Source: Candidatus Buchananbacteria bacterium (lineage in GTDB: Bacteria > Patescibacteriota > Patescibacteriia > 2-01-FULL-39-33). Taken from it: a DNA stretch of 33,852 nucleotides. Shown here in pieces: positions 1 through 8,749 of this stretch; position 1 is the first letter of the stretch; each line of letters opens with the position of its first letter. The notes beneath the pieces were generated by a model. The model had not been told where the DNA came from. It did no database searches and saw only the letters and a list, made by a program, of their open reading frames with translations. Made by a program: the position numbers and the translations under genes. The stretch covers positions 1 through 33,852 of the forward strand of contig CAISTG010000003.1 in NCBI GenBank assembly GCA_903888345.1, written 5' to 3'.

Positions 1-2
1 AT

Positions 3-260
3 TATTTTAATATTAAAAATTTAAAGCAAGTTTTTAATAATAATATTCATAAGAGTAACTTTACTAAAAAGAATATATTAGCTGCGGTGGGCGTGGTTTT
101 TGCGGCTCTGTTTACTGAGTTATTGCGCGGTGGGTTTGCAAAAAATTGGATCGGTGAAACTGTTGTTTTTTTAGTTATTTGTATATTTTATTATTTTGTA
201 GTAATCAATTTTGATGCTACCATACTGAATAATAATATAATTAAATTTAAAATTGATTAA
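3..260 (+). CDS. C-terminal part of a two-helix membrane protein (5' end outside window)
   Basis: An open frame runs from the left edge without a stop to TAA at 258-260, giving about 85 residues. It is missing from the ORF track, probably because no start codon lies near its visible beginning. Two hydrophobic stretches are visible, around 'NILAAVGVVFAALFTELL' and 'ETVVFLVICIFYYFVVI', joined by a short Gly/Lys/Trp-containing loop, followed by a polar Asn/Lys-rich tail. This fits the end of an integral membrane protein with a charged tail. The next gene starts 7 nt after the stop, so the two are probably one transcript. I do not recognise a family. The amphipathic codon pattern and the tight spacing to the next gene argue that it is real. 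Confidence 0.55.
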   Translation, partial: YFNIKNLKQVFNNNIHKSNFTKKNILAAVGVVFAALFTELLRGGFAKNWIGETVVFLVICIFYYFVVINFDATILNNNIIKFKID

Positions 261-267
261 TACAATT

Positions 268-738
268 ATGTCAAAGAAGAAAAAAGTTATTATTGCTGTA
301 GTTATTATTGCTGTAATAATTATTATTTTTAATGTTGGGTTATTGGCTTGGGGACAAATTTCTTATGGCCTCGAGAAGAGTGCTATAAATAGCACAATAG
401 AAAGTTTTATTACTGATATCAGTGGCGGGCAATATGACACAGCTTACAATTTGGTGGCAGATAATACTAGGGCCAGTCTATCAAGCCAATCTTTCGCGGC
501 TATGTATAAAACTGTAGAAATGCCAAAAAATAGCTCAGTTACGAGCTTAAGCTTAATTTCATGGAATTATGATGCTGGAAAGTTATTAATGGGGACTAAG
601 TCCATGAACATTGAGAGCGGCAAGGCCTATTTTAAAGATGGACAATATAAAGTCTTTGGTGCTGGTTTATATAAGATTGAAAATGTTTGGAAAATTGAAA
701 GTTTTGGATTTTATAAAGAAAACCAATCAACTCAATAA
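268..738 (+). CDS. Small membrane-anchored extracytoplasmic protein, possibly NTF2-like
   Basis: The 156-aa product starts at ATG 268. The ORF track begins at TTG 253, which overlaps the upstream gene and adds only five residues, so ATG is preferred. A lysine-rich start (MSKKKK) precedes one very hydrophobic Ile/Val helix at about residues 7-29, giving an N-in signal anchor. The remaining ~125 residues are a soluble domain with the pattern of helical start (SAINSTIESFITDISGGQYDTAYNLV) followed by strands and a 'W.IESF' end. That outline resembles small NTF2-like/DUF4864-type domains, which often sit behind a single anchor; this is an inference from pattern only. No catalytic motif is visible. 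It follows the partial membrane protein by 7 nt, so a shared operon is likely. The terminator at 847-873 ends the unit. Confidence 0.75.
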   Translation: MSKKKKVIIAVVIIAVIIIIFNVGLLAWGQISYGLEKSAINSTIESFITDISGGQYDTAYNLVADNTRASLSSQSFAAMYKTVEMPKNSSVTSLSLISWNYDAGKLLMGTKSMNIESGKAYFKDGQYKVFGAGLYKIENVWKIESFGFYKENQSTQ

Positions 739-846
739 CATTATTTGTTGAAAGTAGTTGCTATATTTAATTGATTCCGCCGCCTCCTTAATGGCCCGAT
801 AAATCGCAATAAGTTCGGAATAACAGAATTGCGCCCCAAAAATATC

Positions 847-873
847 AAAGAGTGGCATTTCGCCACTCTTTTT
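847..873 (+). terminator. Rho-independent terminator
   Basis: A perfect 10-bp stem (aaagagtggc / gccactcttt) with a 5-nt loop is followed by a T run. It lies 109 nt after the stop of the small membrane protein. The preceding 739-846 stretch holds no gene or repeat I can recognise. Confidence 0.85.
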
Positions 874-881
874 GTTATACT
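873..881 (+). promoter_or_regulatory. Extended -10 promoter element for the first LamG gene
   Basis: The sequence TGtTATACT sits directly after the terminator and about 67 nt before the chosen LamG start. It matches the TGnTATAAT extended -10 form, and near-identical elements occur at 3271-3279 and 12685-12693 in this window. No clear -35 hexamer is seen. Confidence 0.5.
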
Positions 882-947
882 TAAGTTAGTTATTGACTGA
901 AATATTGGTCATTGTTTCTAAATTTTTTGCGTTTTTTTGATAAAAAT

Positions 948-3203
948 ATGCGACATCTTAAAACAATCTTAATGCTTTCGGCACTGATGGTGACCGCTTT
1001 TTTGGCATGGCCGCAAGTGATTTTTGCTGTTCAGGCAGATTCAGCTCCTACTAACGGTCTCATTGGTTATTGGAGTTTTGATGAGGGTACTGGAAATTAC
1101 GCCTATGATTATTCGGGAAATAAAAATACAGGTGTTTTGGCTGGGTCTCCTAAGCCTGTTTGGCTTAATGGGGTTTTTGGTAAGGCCTTGTCTTTTAATG
1201 GGTCAACTTCATATATTAACGCTGGTAATAAAGCCTCACTGCAAGCTTTTAGCGATATTACAATTTCCAGCTGGGTTAAATTTAATGGTATTGACTATGT
1301 AAGTTCTACTGGAAAGTTAGTTACGGTTTTGATTAAGGGAAATCCAGATAGTCTGGCCTCATCAACTGGTTTTTGGCTGTCTTATGATAATCGAAGTAAT
1401 GGACGTGGGTTTGGCTATACTTGTTTTGGCAATACTGCCGGCGGCTATGCGGGTGGTGGTAATAATTTTGCCGGCTATACTTACACATTTTCAAATAACG
1501 TTTGGTATTATATTACTGTCACTGTCGCTTCGTCGCAAGCTAAGCTATACGTTAACGGTGTTCAATTGGGCGCGACAAAAACATTTTCTAACTTGGCCTT
1601 ATCTAATGTCTCGGGTTCGATAAATATAGGGGGTTTTTCGTATTTTAATGGCGGGCTCGACGAGATAAGGCTTTATAATCGTGCACTCTCAGCCACTGAA
1701 ATTGCCAGTCTCTATAAGGTTGGTGCGGCTAAGGTAAATAGTCAACCGACGCTTAAATTAACTGGACTTGACGCTGGCTTAATTGGTTATTGGACAATGG
1801 ATAATCAGGATATTAATTGGACGACAAACGCAGTCGCCGATAAATCTGGAAACAATAATATTGGCACTTTAGCTGCTTTTACAAGTGCGGCCTCTGTTGC
1901 CGGCAAATCTGGACAAACACTTAAGTTTGACGGTAGCAGTAATTATATCATCAATAATCAAACGATAAATATCGCTAAGTCCACCGTCTCGGCATGGGTT
2001 TATCTGCCAGGTTATCCGACTAGCGGCAGTTTGGCGCTCGTTACTGGTTTTGCTCAAGGCAATAATTCTGACACCCACGATAAAGATTTATTTATTGATA
2101 GTAATGGCAAAGCTTATTATTATACTTACACCGGCCAATTGAAATGTACCACTGAACCCGCTCTAGCCATCCCCAAAAATTCTTGGCACTTACTAACCGG
2201 CACCAATGATGGCGTCAATAATTATCTTTATATCGATGGTGTTTCGGTCGGTTCGGTCGCTGCAGGAAATTCTTATACCGGATACGGTTCAGCTGATATT
2301 TTGATCGGTGGAAAAGTTAATTATTCTGGTTCAATCGGGTGTGGAAGCGGCAATACCACGCGTTCGTATTTGCCTTCAAATACCAAGATTGATGATGTCC
2401 GCGTTTATAATCGTGCTTTGACAGGAACCGAAGTCAAACAATTGTACAATCAGAGTGCTGGCACAAAAATTGAGGCTAATCCGGTTATCAAGCCACTGAC
2501 TCTTGATTCCGGTTTGGTTGGTTATTGGACAATGAATAATCAGGATATTAATTGGGCGACTAAAAAAATTACGGATAAATCGGGTAGTGGAAATACTGGC
2601 ACCTTAATTACCATGACGGCAACATCGTCGCCAGTTGCGGGCAAGATTGGCCAGGCACTTAAGCTTAATGGTCTCAATAGTACGTTATTTGTGGGCAGTA
2701 CTTCCAGCTTGAGGTATACTGGCGGCGATATGACCATAGCTACCTGGTTTTTTATTGATAAGAACGAGACTACGACGGGCGATCTCATTAGTAAGCCCTG
2801 GAATGGATGTGGAGAATATAATTATCGAATTGTAAAGGGTGCTGGTCGCACATTTTCCATAGCTTTGACTGGCGCTACGGGGTATGGTTCTTCTGGTAGC
2901 ATCCATGCTATTACGTCAAATAAGTGGCATCATCTTGTATTGCGCTTAACCTCGGCAAAAAAAGTTCAGGTCTATATCGATAATTTTTTGGAAATCGATA
3001 GCACCCACGGGATTACCAATTGGGTCGCCCCTTCTTGTGGCGATGGAAATGTTCCTTTGGATCTGGGGAGTTTGTATCCTTACGGAGAAGGTTGGGTAGG
3101 TAATACTGGTTATTCATTTGGTGGAGCGATTGATGATACGCGCATTTATAATCGTGCTTTGAGTGATGCTGAAATAAAACAGTTGTATAATCAGGGTAAG
3201 TAG
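948..3203 (+). CDS. Secreted triple LamG-domain (jellyroll) protein A
   Basis: The 751-aa product starts at ATG 948. The ORF track uses TTG 912, which only lengthens the signal-peptide n-region; neither start has a Shine-Dalgarno. The signal peptide is about MRHLKTILMLSALMVTAFLAWPQVIFA. Three concanavalin A/LamG-like jellyroll modules follow. They open with 'GLIGYWSFDEG', 'GLIGYWTMDNQDINW' (about residue 277) and 'GLVGYWTMNNQDINW' (about residue 522), and each closes with the family's 'D(E/D).R.YNRAL...EI..LYN' motif. LamG folds bind glycans or proteins on other surfaces, but the ligand here is unknown. No membrane anchor or sortase motif is seen and the protein ends right after module 3 (LYNQGK), so it is either released or held by another protein. 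It is a paralogue of the gene at 26067-28151. Modules 2 and 3 are more alike than either is to module 1, suggesting internal duplication. Confidence 0.9.
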   Translation: MRHLKTILMLSALMVTAFLAWPQVIFAVQADSAPTNGLIGYWSFDEGTGNYAYDYSGNKNTGVLAGSPKPVWLNGVFGKALSFNGSTSYINAGNKASLQAFSDITISSWVKFNGIDYVSSTGKLVTVLIKGNPDSLASSTGFWLSYDNRSNGRGFGYTCFGNTAGGYAGGGNNFAGYTYTFSNNVWYYITVTVASSQAKLYVNGVQLGATKTFSNLALSNVSGSINIGGFSYFNGGLDEIRLYNRALSATEIASLYKVGAAKVNSQPTLKLTGLDAGLIGYWTMDNQDINWTTNAVADKSGNNNIGTLAAFTSAASVAGKSGQTLKFDGSSNYIINNQTINIAKSTVSAWVYLPGYPTSGSLALVTGFAQGNNSDTHDKDLFIDSNGKAYYYTYTGQLKCTTEPALAIPKNSWHLLTGTNDGVNNYLYIDGVSVGSVAAGNSYTGYGSADILIGGKVNYSGSIGCGSGNTTRSYLPSNTKIDDVRVYNRALTGTEVKQLYNQSAGTKIEANPVIKPLTLDSGLVGYWTMNNQDINWATKKITDKSGSGNTGTLITMTATSSPVAGKIGQALKLNGLNSTLFVGSTSSLRYTGGDMTIATWFFIDKNETTTGDLISKPWNGCGEYNYRIVKGAGRTFSIALTGATGYGSSGSIHAITSNKWHHLVLRLTSAKKVQVYIDNFLEIDSTHGITNWVAPSCGDGNVPLDLGSLYPYGEGWVGNTGYSFGGAIDDTRIYNRALSDAEIKQLYNQGK

Positions 3204-3270
3204 TTAGATATACTTATGGAAATATAGCTAAGTTCTTCCTCGTCTTATTAATTTTTATTGGTTAATTTTG

Positions 3271-3279
3271 TGTTATAAT
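3271..3279 (+). promoter_or_regulatory. Extended -10 promoter element for the GLUG/PGBD gene
   Basis: TGtTATAAT is a perfect extended -10. Transcription would begin near 3286, downstream of the TTG at 3268 used by the ORF track but upstream of ATG 3310. This supports ATG 3310 as the translation start. No good -35 is visible. Confidence 0.6.
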
Positions 3280-3309
3280 AGTTGTAGTTATATTAATAAT
3301 TATATTTAC

Positions 3310-6300
3310 ATGGAAGCTCAACAAAGTCAGTATCTGACAACAAGATTTAAAAATCTTGTCTTTTTTGCTTTTCTGATATTGGGCTTGATCTATATCTCAT
3401 CACCGAAGCAAGTCTCGGCCGCCTTTGCTGGTGGAAGCGGTACTTCCACTAGTCCTTATCAGATTACTACTTGTGTGCAATTGCAAGAGGCTGGTTCTTT
3501 TGTAACTTCAAGTTACGTATTACTTAATGACATTGATTGCTCGGATACGATTAATTGGAATGGTGGTGCTGGTTTTATGCCGATTGGCACTTCTTCTGCC
3601 AATAGGTATGCTGGAAATTTCAATGGTAATGGGCATCAAGTCACTGGCCTTTTTATTAATCGTCCCGCCACCAATGGTATCGGACTCTTTGGCTATACTG
3701 CTACGACGGCGAATATTTACCGAGTGGGTGTAGCTGGTGCAACTTTTACTGGTGCGGCCAGTGTTGGCGGTTTGGTTGGGTCGAATACCGGTACGACGAC
3801 CGAGAGTTACGCTATCGCTGATATTACTACTACGGTCAATAATGCCGGGGGCTCGGCCGCTGGTCTGATGGGTGATAGTACTGGCAATGTCTCCAATTGT
3901 TATGCGCGGGGCACCGTTAATGGCGGTCCCAATTCTTTCTTATCTGGTCTGATTTCTTATAGTGTAGCTCCATCCATAATTACGAACTGCTTTTCTGCGT
4001 CAGTTGTTAACAGAGTTAACGGCAACGGATCGATAGCTAGTTCCAACGGCGTAACCAATAACGTTTTTTGGGATATGAACGTATCAGGACAGGTAAGCTC
4101 TGCCGGCGGTGCCGTGGGAACAACAACAACTGCCATGAATACTGCGGCAACTTTTTCTAGCTGGGGCTTAAGCACGAGCACTATCTGGGCCTTAAACTCT
4201 AATTATAACAATGGTTATCCTTATTTATTGAATAATAATTCTGGCCCCGATGTTGTTCGACAAATTGCCACCGTTGCTGACTTGCAAAATATGTCTCAGC
4301 ATCCTGGCGATCGTTATCTTCAGACCGCCAACATCGATGCTAGTACTACTGTTGCGTGGAATGGAGGTCAAGGATTTATACCAATTGGTATTTTTTATGG
4401 CAAGTATGATGGTAATAATTTTATGATTACTAATCTTACTAGTAATAGCTCTACTCGTGATTATGTCGGTGTTTTCGGGCAGAATCGTGGCACCATTACC
4501 AATTTCAGGATTGCTGACAGTAGCTTTACAGGTCAAAATTACGTTGGCGCTGTGGCTGGTTATAATTTGGGAACTATTTCACAAAGCCGCAGTTTTCGGC
4601 TAAAAGATTCATCCAACCAGGTGATCGGATCCTCTTATGCGGGCGGTTTTGTCGGTCAGAATAATGCTAATTCTAGTATTATTCAAAGTTTTGCAATTGC
4701 TAACGTTTCCACGACTTTTAATAACTCCGCGGCAGCCGTTGCGGGCTTTGTTGGTGTTAACTTTGGTGTTATTTCTGATTGTTATAGTCGGGGCGTAGTC
4801 AGCGGCGGTGCTAATGCCGGAATCTCCAGTTTTGTCGCTAATAATAATTCACCCGCCGTAATCACTAATAGTTTTTCCAGCTCCATTGTTTCCAATACGG
4901 CTGGCACGGGCTTCATCTTTAGTTCCAGTGCCGTTAATCCGGCAAATTCGTTTTTTGATCTCAATGTAGTCGGTAAAAATTCTTCTTGGGGCGTGGGGAC
5001 AACTACCGTAGCTTTAAATAACGCTGCCACCTTTTCCGCTTGGAATTTGAGCACTATTTGGAATATCGATCCGAATCGTAATAACGGTTATCCCTATTTA
5101 AGGAATAATGATCCTGGTGCTGATCGGGTAATTGAAATAGCGACAGCGGCTGATTTACAAAATATTGCGCTCAATCCCGGCTTGAATTTTCTTCAGACGG
5201 CTGATATCGACGCCTCTACTACAGCCACTTGGAATGCCGGTGCTGGCTTTAAGCCGATTGCTCTTTTTTATGGCAAGTATGAGGGTAATGGCTTTGTTAT
5301 CTCCAACTTAACTATTAATCGTCCAGCCGAAGATTATGTTGGCATTTTTGGTGAGAATCGCGGTACACTTAATAATTTCAAGATTTATAATAGCCGTATT
5401 ACCGGTAGTACTTACACAGGTGGTGTGGTTGGGTATAATAGGGGCACTTTGTATCGCACCAAGATTTATCGTGATAATATTTTGTATAGTTATGTGACTG
5501 GGTATGCTTATGTAGGGGGTTTGGTTGGTTATAACACAACTGGCGCTGTTCTGTCTCAAAGTTATGCCATTGCCAATGTTTCAACCACTCTTAATACGGG
5601 CGGTGCTTTTACTGGCGGATTAGCCGGTTATAATTCCGGTTTTGTGTTTAATTGCTATGCGCGCGGTACGGTCACTGGTGGAAATGGTGCGAATATTGCC
5701 GGTTTTATTTCTAGTAATATTGCACCAGCGGTCGTTAATAATAGTTTTGCTGCTAATGTGATAAATGGTAATAGTGGTACGGCTTTTATAAATTCGGCCA
5801 GTGCTTTTCCGGTGAATTCTTTTTATGATAGCAGTATTTCTGGCAAGAGTGATTCCTGGGCCACTGGAACATCGACGGCGAAGATGAAGACTCAAGCAAC
5901 CTTTACGAACGTTGGGTGGGATTTTGCCAGTGGTAATGTTTGGCACATGGATCCGTTAGGACTCAAAGATGACGGTTATCCCTATTTAAATCCGCCAATT
6001 CTGCCAGCTATCGAAGTTTGGACAGTAACCGACTTACAAAATATTTCAGTCAGTCCAGATAGTAGTTATATCCAAAAAGCGAATATCGATGCCACAGCTT
6101 CCGCTAGTTGGAATAGTGGAGCAGGCTTTGTACCAATTGTAAATTTTACTGGCAATTATGATGGTAATGGTTTTTACATTAATAATCTTACCATTAATCG
6201 TCCAACCGAAGATTATGTTGGTGTCTTTGCTCAAAACCGGGGCACGATTAATAATTTTAAAATATCTGATAGTAGTTTTACGGGTAAGATTAATGTTGGC

Positions 6301-8673
6301 AGTATTGCCGGCTTTAATCAGGGAACTATTTATCGCAGCCAAAGTTATCGCCTAAATAATTCCTCCAATCAAGTTACTGGTTTATATAATGTTGGTGGTT
6401 TAGTGGGTTATAATAATACAGTTGGCGTGATATCACAAAGTTACGCTATTTCTAATGTTAACACTACTTTAAATAGTAATGGTGCGTATACTGGTGGTTT
6501 GGCTGGCTATAATGCTGGCACAGTTGCTAACTGTTATGCTCGCGGTTCGGTTACTGGCGGATCTAGCTCTGCTATAGCCGGCTTAATTGGAGCAAATATT
6601 TCACCGGCTAGCGTTAGTAATAGTTTTGCTGCCTCAATTATTAATGGTGCTAGTGGTGCCGGTCTAATTGATACTCAAAGTGCTTTGCCAATTAACTCAT
6701 TTTGGGATTTGACTGTGTCGACGAAGCCTGGTTCATCGGGGGGAACGGGAGTGTCCACGGCCAGCATGCAAACGCAGTCCACTTTTACTGGCGTGGGTTG
6801 GGATTTTTCTACTATTTGGGGGATGCAACCGGCCGAAAATTCTAATTATCCCTATTTGTTAGCGACCGCTCCTAGTTATTTTTCCTTAATTATTACTCAT
6901 GTTAATGGCGCCGTAACTGTTGATGGGTCTCCATATACAGTACCGCTTAGTTACGCCTCGGGCACTTCAGTGGCGTTAGTGGCTACTCCAAGTTCCGGTT
7001 TTTCCTTTACCAACTGGGAAAACGCCATGACTAGCACCAATCGCAGTCTATTAATCGATAGCAATAAAACTATCGTTGCTACTTTTGACATTGCAAATTA
7101 TACTTTAAGCTATACTGCCGGCAACAATGGGAGTATTATTGGTAGTTCTACTCAAGTGGTCAGTTATGGTGCCACTGGGACTGTCGTCACTGCCAGCTCC
7201 TCGATTGGGCATTATTTTGCTAATTGGTCTGATGGCTATTTAAATGCCACCAGAACTGATGCTAATGTTACCTCGAGTTTATCAGTGACAGCTAATTTTG
7301 CTACAAATACCTATACTTTTATTTATATGGCTGGTGCCAATGGTTTGCTGGTTGGCAGTTCTACTCAGACCGTTGAGTATGGTAGCAGCAGCTCGGCGGT
7401 GACGGCAGTTGCTAACAGCGGCTATCGCTTTGTTAAATGGAGTGATGACTCAATTGATAATCCTCGCAGCGACACGGCTACAGCCAGTGATTTAACGGTG
7501 ACTGCCATTTTTGAGTTGATTCCTGTTGTGTCTGGTGGTGGCGGAATTATCGTAAGTATGCCGGCGGGAGTTGGCTCTGGCGCCAGTGATGTAGCAGCAA
7601 CTGCAGTTGGCGGAACTTTGAATGTTGGTCAAATTTCTACTGCCGGAACTAATGTTTTAACTTATATTAATACTTTCAATAATTTTACTATTATTAGTAG
7701 TTCTCACCCAGGAGAAGTTGGGAGCTACAGTTTTCAGATTATCAATTTTGATTTAAATACTTTAGTGATCGCGTTTAGAGTTTCTTCGGTAGTCCAAACT
7801 GCCACACTTAAAAAAGGTGAAAAGCTAAACCTAGATTTAGATGGTGATAAGATTAATGATATAAATTTTACTTTTGTTGGTAATTATAGTAACCGGGTAG
7901 AAATTACTGTCAGGTCGTTAATTGCGCTTGACTCGGTGTCAGTGGATTTTCCTGGTGTTGTGAGTGCGACTGGTGGTACGATTGCAAAGATTAATAACTC
8001 CAATCGTCCCGCCGTTTATTATATTAGCGATGGTTTAAGATATTTGTTTGTTAATCGTGATACGTATAGCTCTTGGAGTGGGGTGGTTGGTGATGCGGGG
8101 AATCGTTTTGCGACCTTGAAATATCTAACACAAGCAGAATTTGATGCCACTCCGGTTGGCGGCAACTTAACTGTTAAGCCAGGTAATTTGATTAAATTCG
8201 ATGATAGTGCGATTATTTATGCGGTCGGAGTTGATAAGAAATTATATCAATTAGTTGACGCGGCAGCGAAGGTTGCGCTCTACGGCGCTGTAAATCCGTA
8301 TATTATTCAGTCTGGTTTTAGAGTTGATTATTTTGATTTTGGTAAACCGGTTGATATTTTAACCGCTACCTCCAGTAAGCCAGATGGCGGACAGGCTAAA
8401 GCCACCGTCACCGCTACCACTCGGACGAATAAATTTATTTTCACCAAAGATCTAGTTACTGGCATGATTAATAATGATGTTTTGCAGCTCCAAAGATATT
8501 TAAATAGTAATGGCTTTATTTTGGCCAAAGCAGGAGCGGGAAGTCCGGGGCAAGAAACGACAAAATTCGGAGCAGCAACACGTGTTGCCCTGATTAACTT
8601 TCAGGTCGCTAATAATATTATTCCGGCTAATGGATCTTTTGGGCTCACAACCAGAAGTGTCATTAATAAGTAA
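3310..8673 (+). CDS. Giant secreted GLUG-repeat / InlB-like repeat protein with C-terminal peptidoglycan-binding domain
   Basis: The product is 1787 aa from ATG 3310 (the ORF track starts 14 codons earlier at a TTG that precedes the -10 element). A signal peptide ends near 'KQVSA'. Residue numbers below follow the track. Four ~290-aa modules occupy about 52-1203; each has the opening '..ADLQN(I/M)S..P', a '(N/E)GNGF.I.NLTINRP..DYVG.F' segment and repeated GLUG-type 'VGGLVGYN' turns (Pfam Glug-like), predicting a right-handed beta-helix. About 1205-1420 holds three InlB-like/Flg_new-type repeats ('GY.F..WSD', 'V.A.F'). A Gly-rich hinge, a beta domain, and a 'YYISDGLRYLFVN...Y..W' domain follow. 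A PGBD lies at about 1722-1801 ('DVLQLQRYLNSNGF', 'KFGAATRVALINFQ'), typical of non-covalent peptidoglycan attachment. Likely role: a cell-wall-held adhesin or coat protein. It is convergent with the cohesin operon and shares a bidirectional terminator with it. Confidence 0.9.
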   Translation: MEAQQSQYLTTRFKNLVFFAFLILGLIYISSPKQVSAAFAGGSGTSTSPYQITTCVQLQEAGSFVTSSYVLLNDIDCSDTINWNGGAGFMPIGTSSANRYAGNFNGNGHQVTGLFINRPATNGIGLFGYTATTANIYRVGVAGATFTGAASVGGLVGSNTGTTTESYAIADITTTVNNAGGSAAGLMGDSTGNVSNCYARGTVNGGPNSFLSGLISYSVAPSIITNCFSASVVNRVNGNGSIASSNGVTNNVFWDMNVSGQVSSAGGAVGTTTTAMNTAATFSSWGLSTSTIWALNSNYNNGYPYLLNNNSGPDVVRQIATVADLQNMSQHPGDRYLQTANIDASTTVAWNGGQGFIPIGIFYGKYDGNNFMITNLTSNSSTRDYVGVFGQNRGTITNFRIADSSFTGQNYVGAVAGYNLGTISQSRSFRLKDSSNQVIGSSYAGGFVGQNNANSSIIQSFAIANVSTTFNNSAAAVAGFVGVNFGVISDCYSRGVVSGGANAGISSFVANNNSPAVITNSFSSSIVSNTAGTGFIFSSSAVNPANSFFDLNVVGKNSSWGVGTTTVALNNAATFSAWNLSTIWNIDPNRNNGYPYLRNNDPGADRVIEIATAADLQNIALNPGLNFLQTADIDASTTATWNAGAGFKPIALFYGKYEGNGFVISNLTINRPAEDYVGIFGENRGTLNNFKIYNSRITGSTYTGGVVGYNRGTLYRTKIYRDNILYSYVTGYAYVGGLVGYNTTGAVLSQSYAIANVSTTLNTGGAFTGGLAGYNSGFVFNCYARGTVTGGNGANIAGFISSNIAPAVVNNSFAANVINGNSGTAFINSASAFPVNSFYDSSISGKSDSWATGTSTAKMKTQATFTNVGWDFASGNVWHMDPLGLKDDGYPYLNPPILPAIEVWTVTDLQNISVSPDSSYIQKANIDATASASWNSGAGFVPIVNFTGNYDGNGFYINNLTINRPTEDYVGVFAQNRGTINNFKISDSSFTGKINVGSIAGFNQGTIYRSQSYRLNNSSNQVTGLYNVGGLVGYNNTVGVISQSYAISNVNTTLNSNGAYTGGLAGYNAGTVANCYARGSVTGGSSSAIAGLIGANISPASVSNSFAASIINGASGAGLIDTQSALPINSFWDLTVSTKPGSSGGTGVSTASMQTQSTFTGVGWDFSTIWGMQPAENSNYPYLLATAPSYFSLIITHVNGAVTVDGSPYTVPLSYASGTSVALVATPSSGFSFTNWENAMTSTNRSLLIDSNKTIVATFDIANYTLSYTAGNNGSIIGSSTQVVSYGATGTVVTASSSIGHYFANWSDGYLNATRTDANVTSSLSVTANFATNTYTFIYMAGANGLLVGSSTQTVEYGSSSSAVTAVANSGYRFVKWSDDSIDNPRSDTATASDLTVTAIFELIPVVSGGGGIIVSMPAGVGSGASDVAATAVGGTLNVGQISTAGTNVLTYINTFNNFTIISSSHPGEVGSYSFQIINFDLNTLVIAFRVSSVVQTATLKKGEKLNLDLDGDKINDINFTFVGNYSNRVEITVRSLIALDSVSVDFPGVVSATGGTIAKINNSNRPAVYYISDGLRYLFVNRDTYSSWSGVVGDAGNRFATLKYLTQAEFDATPVGGNLTVKPGNLIKFDDSAIIYAVGVDKKLYQLVDAAAKVALYGAVNPYIIQSGFRVDYFDFGKPVDILTATSSKPDGGQAKATVTATTRTNKFIFTKDLVTGMINNDVLQLQRYLNSNGFILAKAGAGSPGQETTKFGAATRVALINFQVANNIIPANGSFGLTTRSVINK

Positions 8674-8697
8674 ATTTGATAACTGATTAATTGCAAT

Positions 8698-8726
8698 AAA
8701 AAAGCGGAATTAGATTCCGCTTTTTT
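8698..8726. terminator. Bidirectional terminator between convergent genes
   Basis: The perfect 13-bp inverted repeat aaaaaagcggaat / attccgctttttt with a 3-nt loop has an A run on the left and a T run on the right. It can stop transcription on both strands. It lies in the 76-bp gap between the PGBD protein and the minus-strand cohesin operon. Confidence 0.9.
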
Positions 8727-8749
8727 GATTATGGAAAAATCCGATTATT

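Noticed and set aside
739-846. Small RNA or gene remnant in the gap after the first small membrane protein
   Set aside because: No open frame, promoter or stable structure is visible apart from the terminator that follows.
3268-3309. TTG 3268 as start of the GLUG/PGBD protein
   Set aside because: It overlaps the extended -10 element and would lie before the transcription start; ATG 3310 gives a normal signal peptide.
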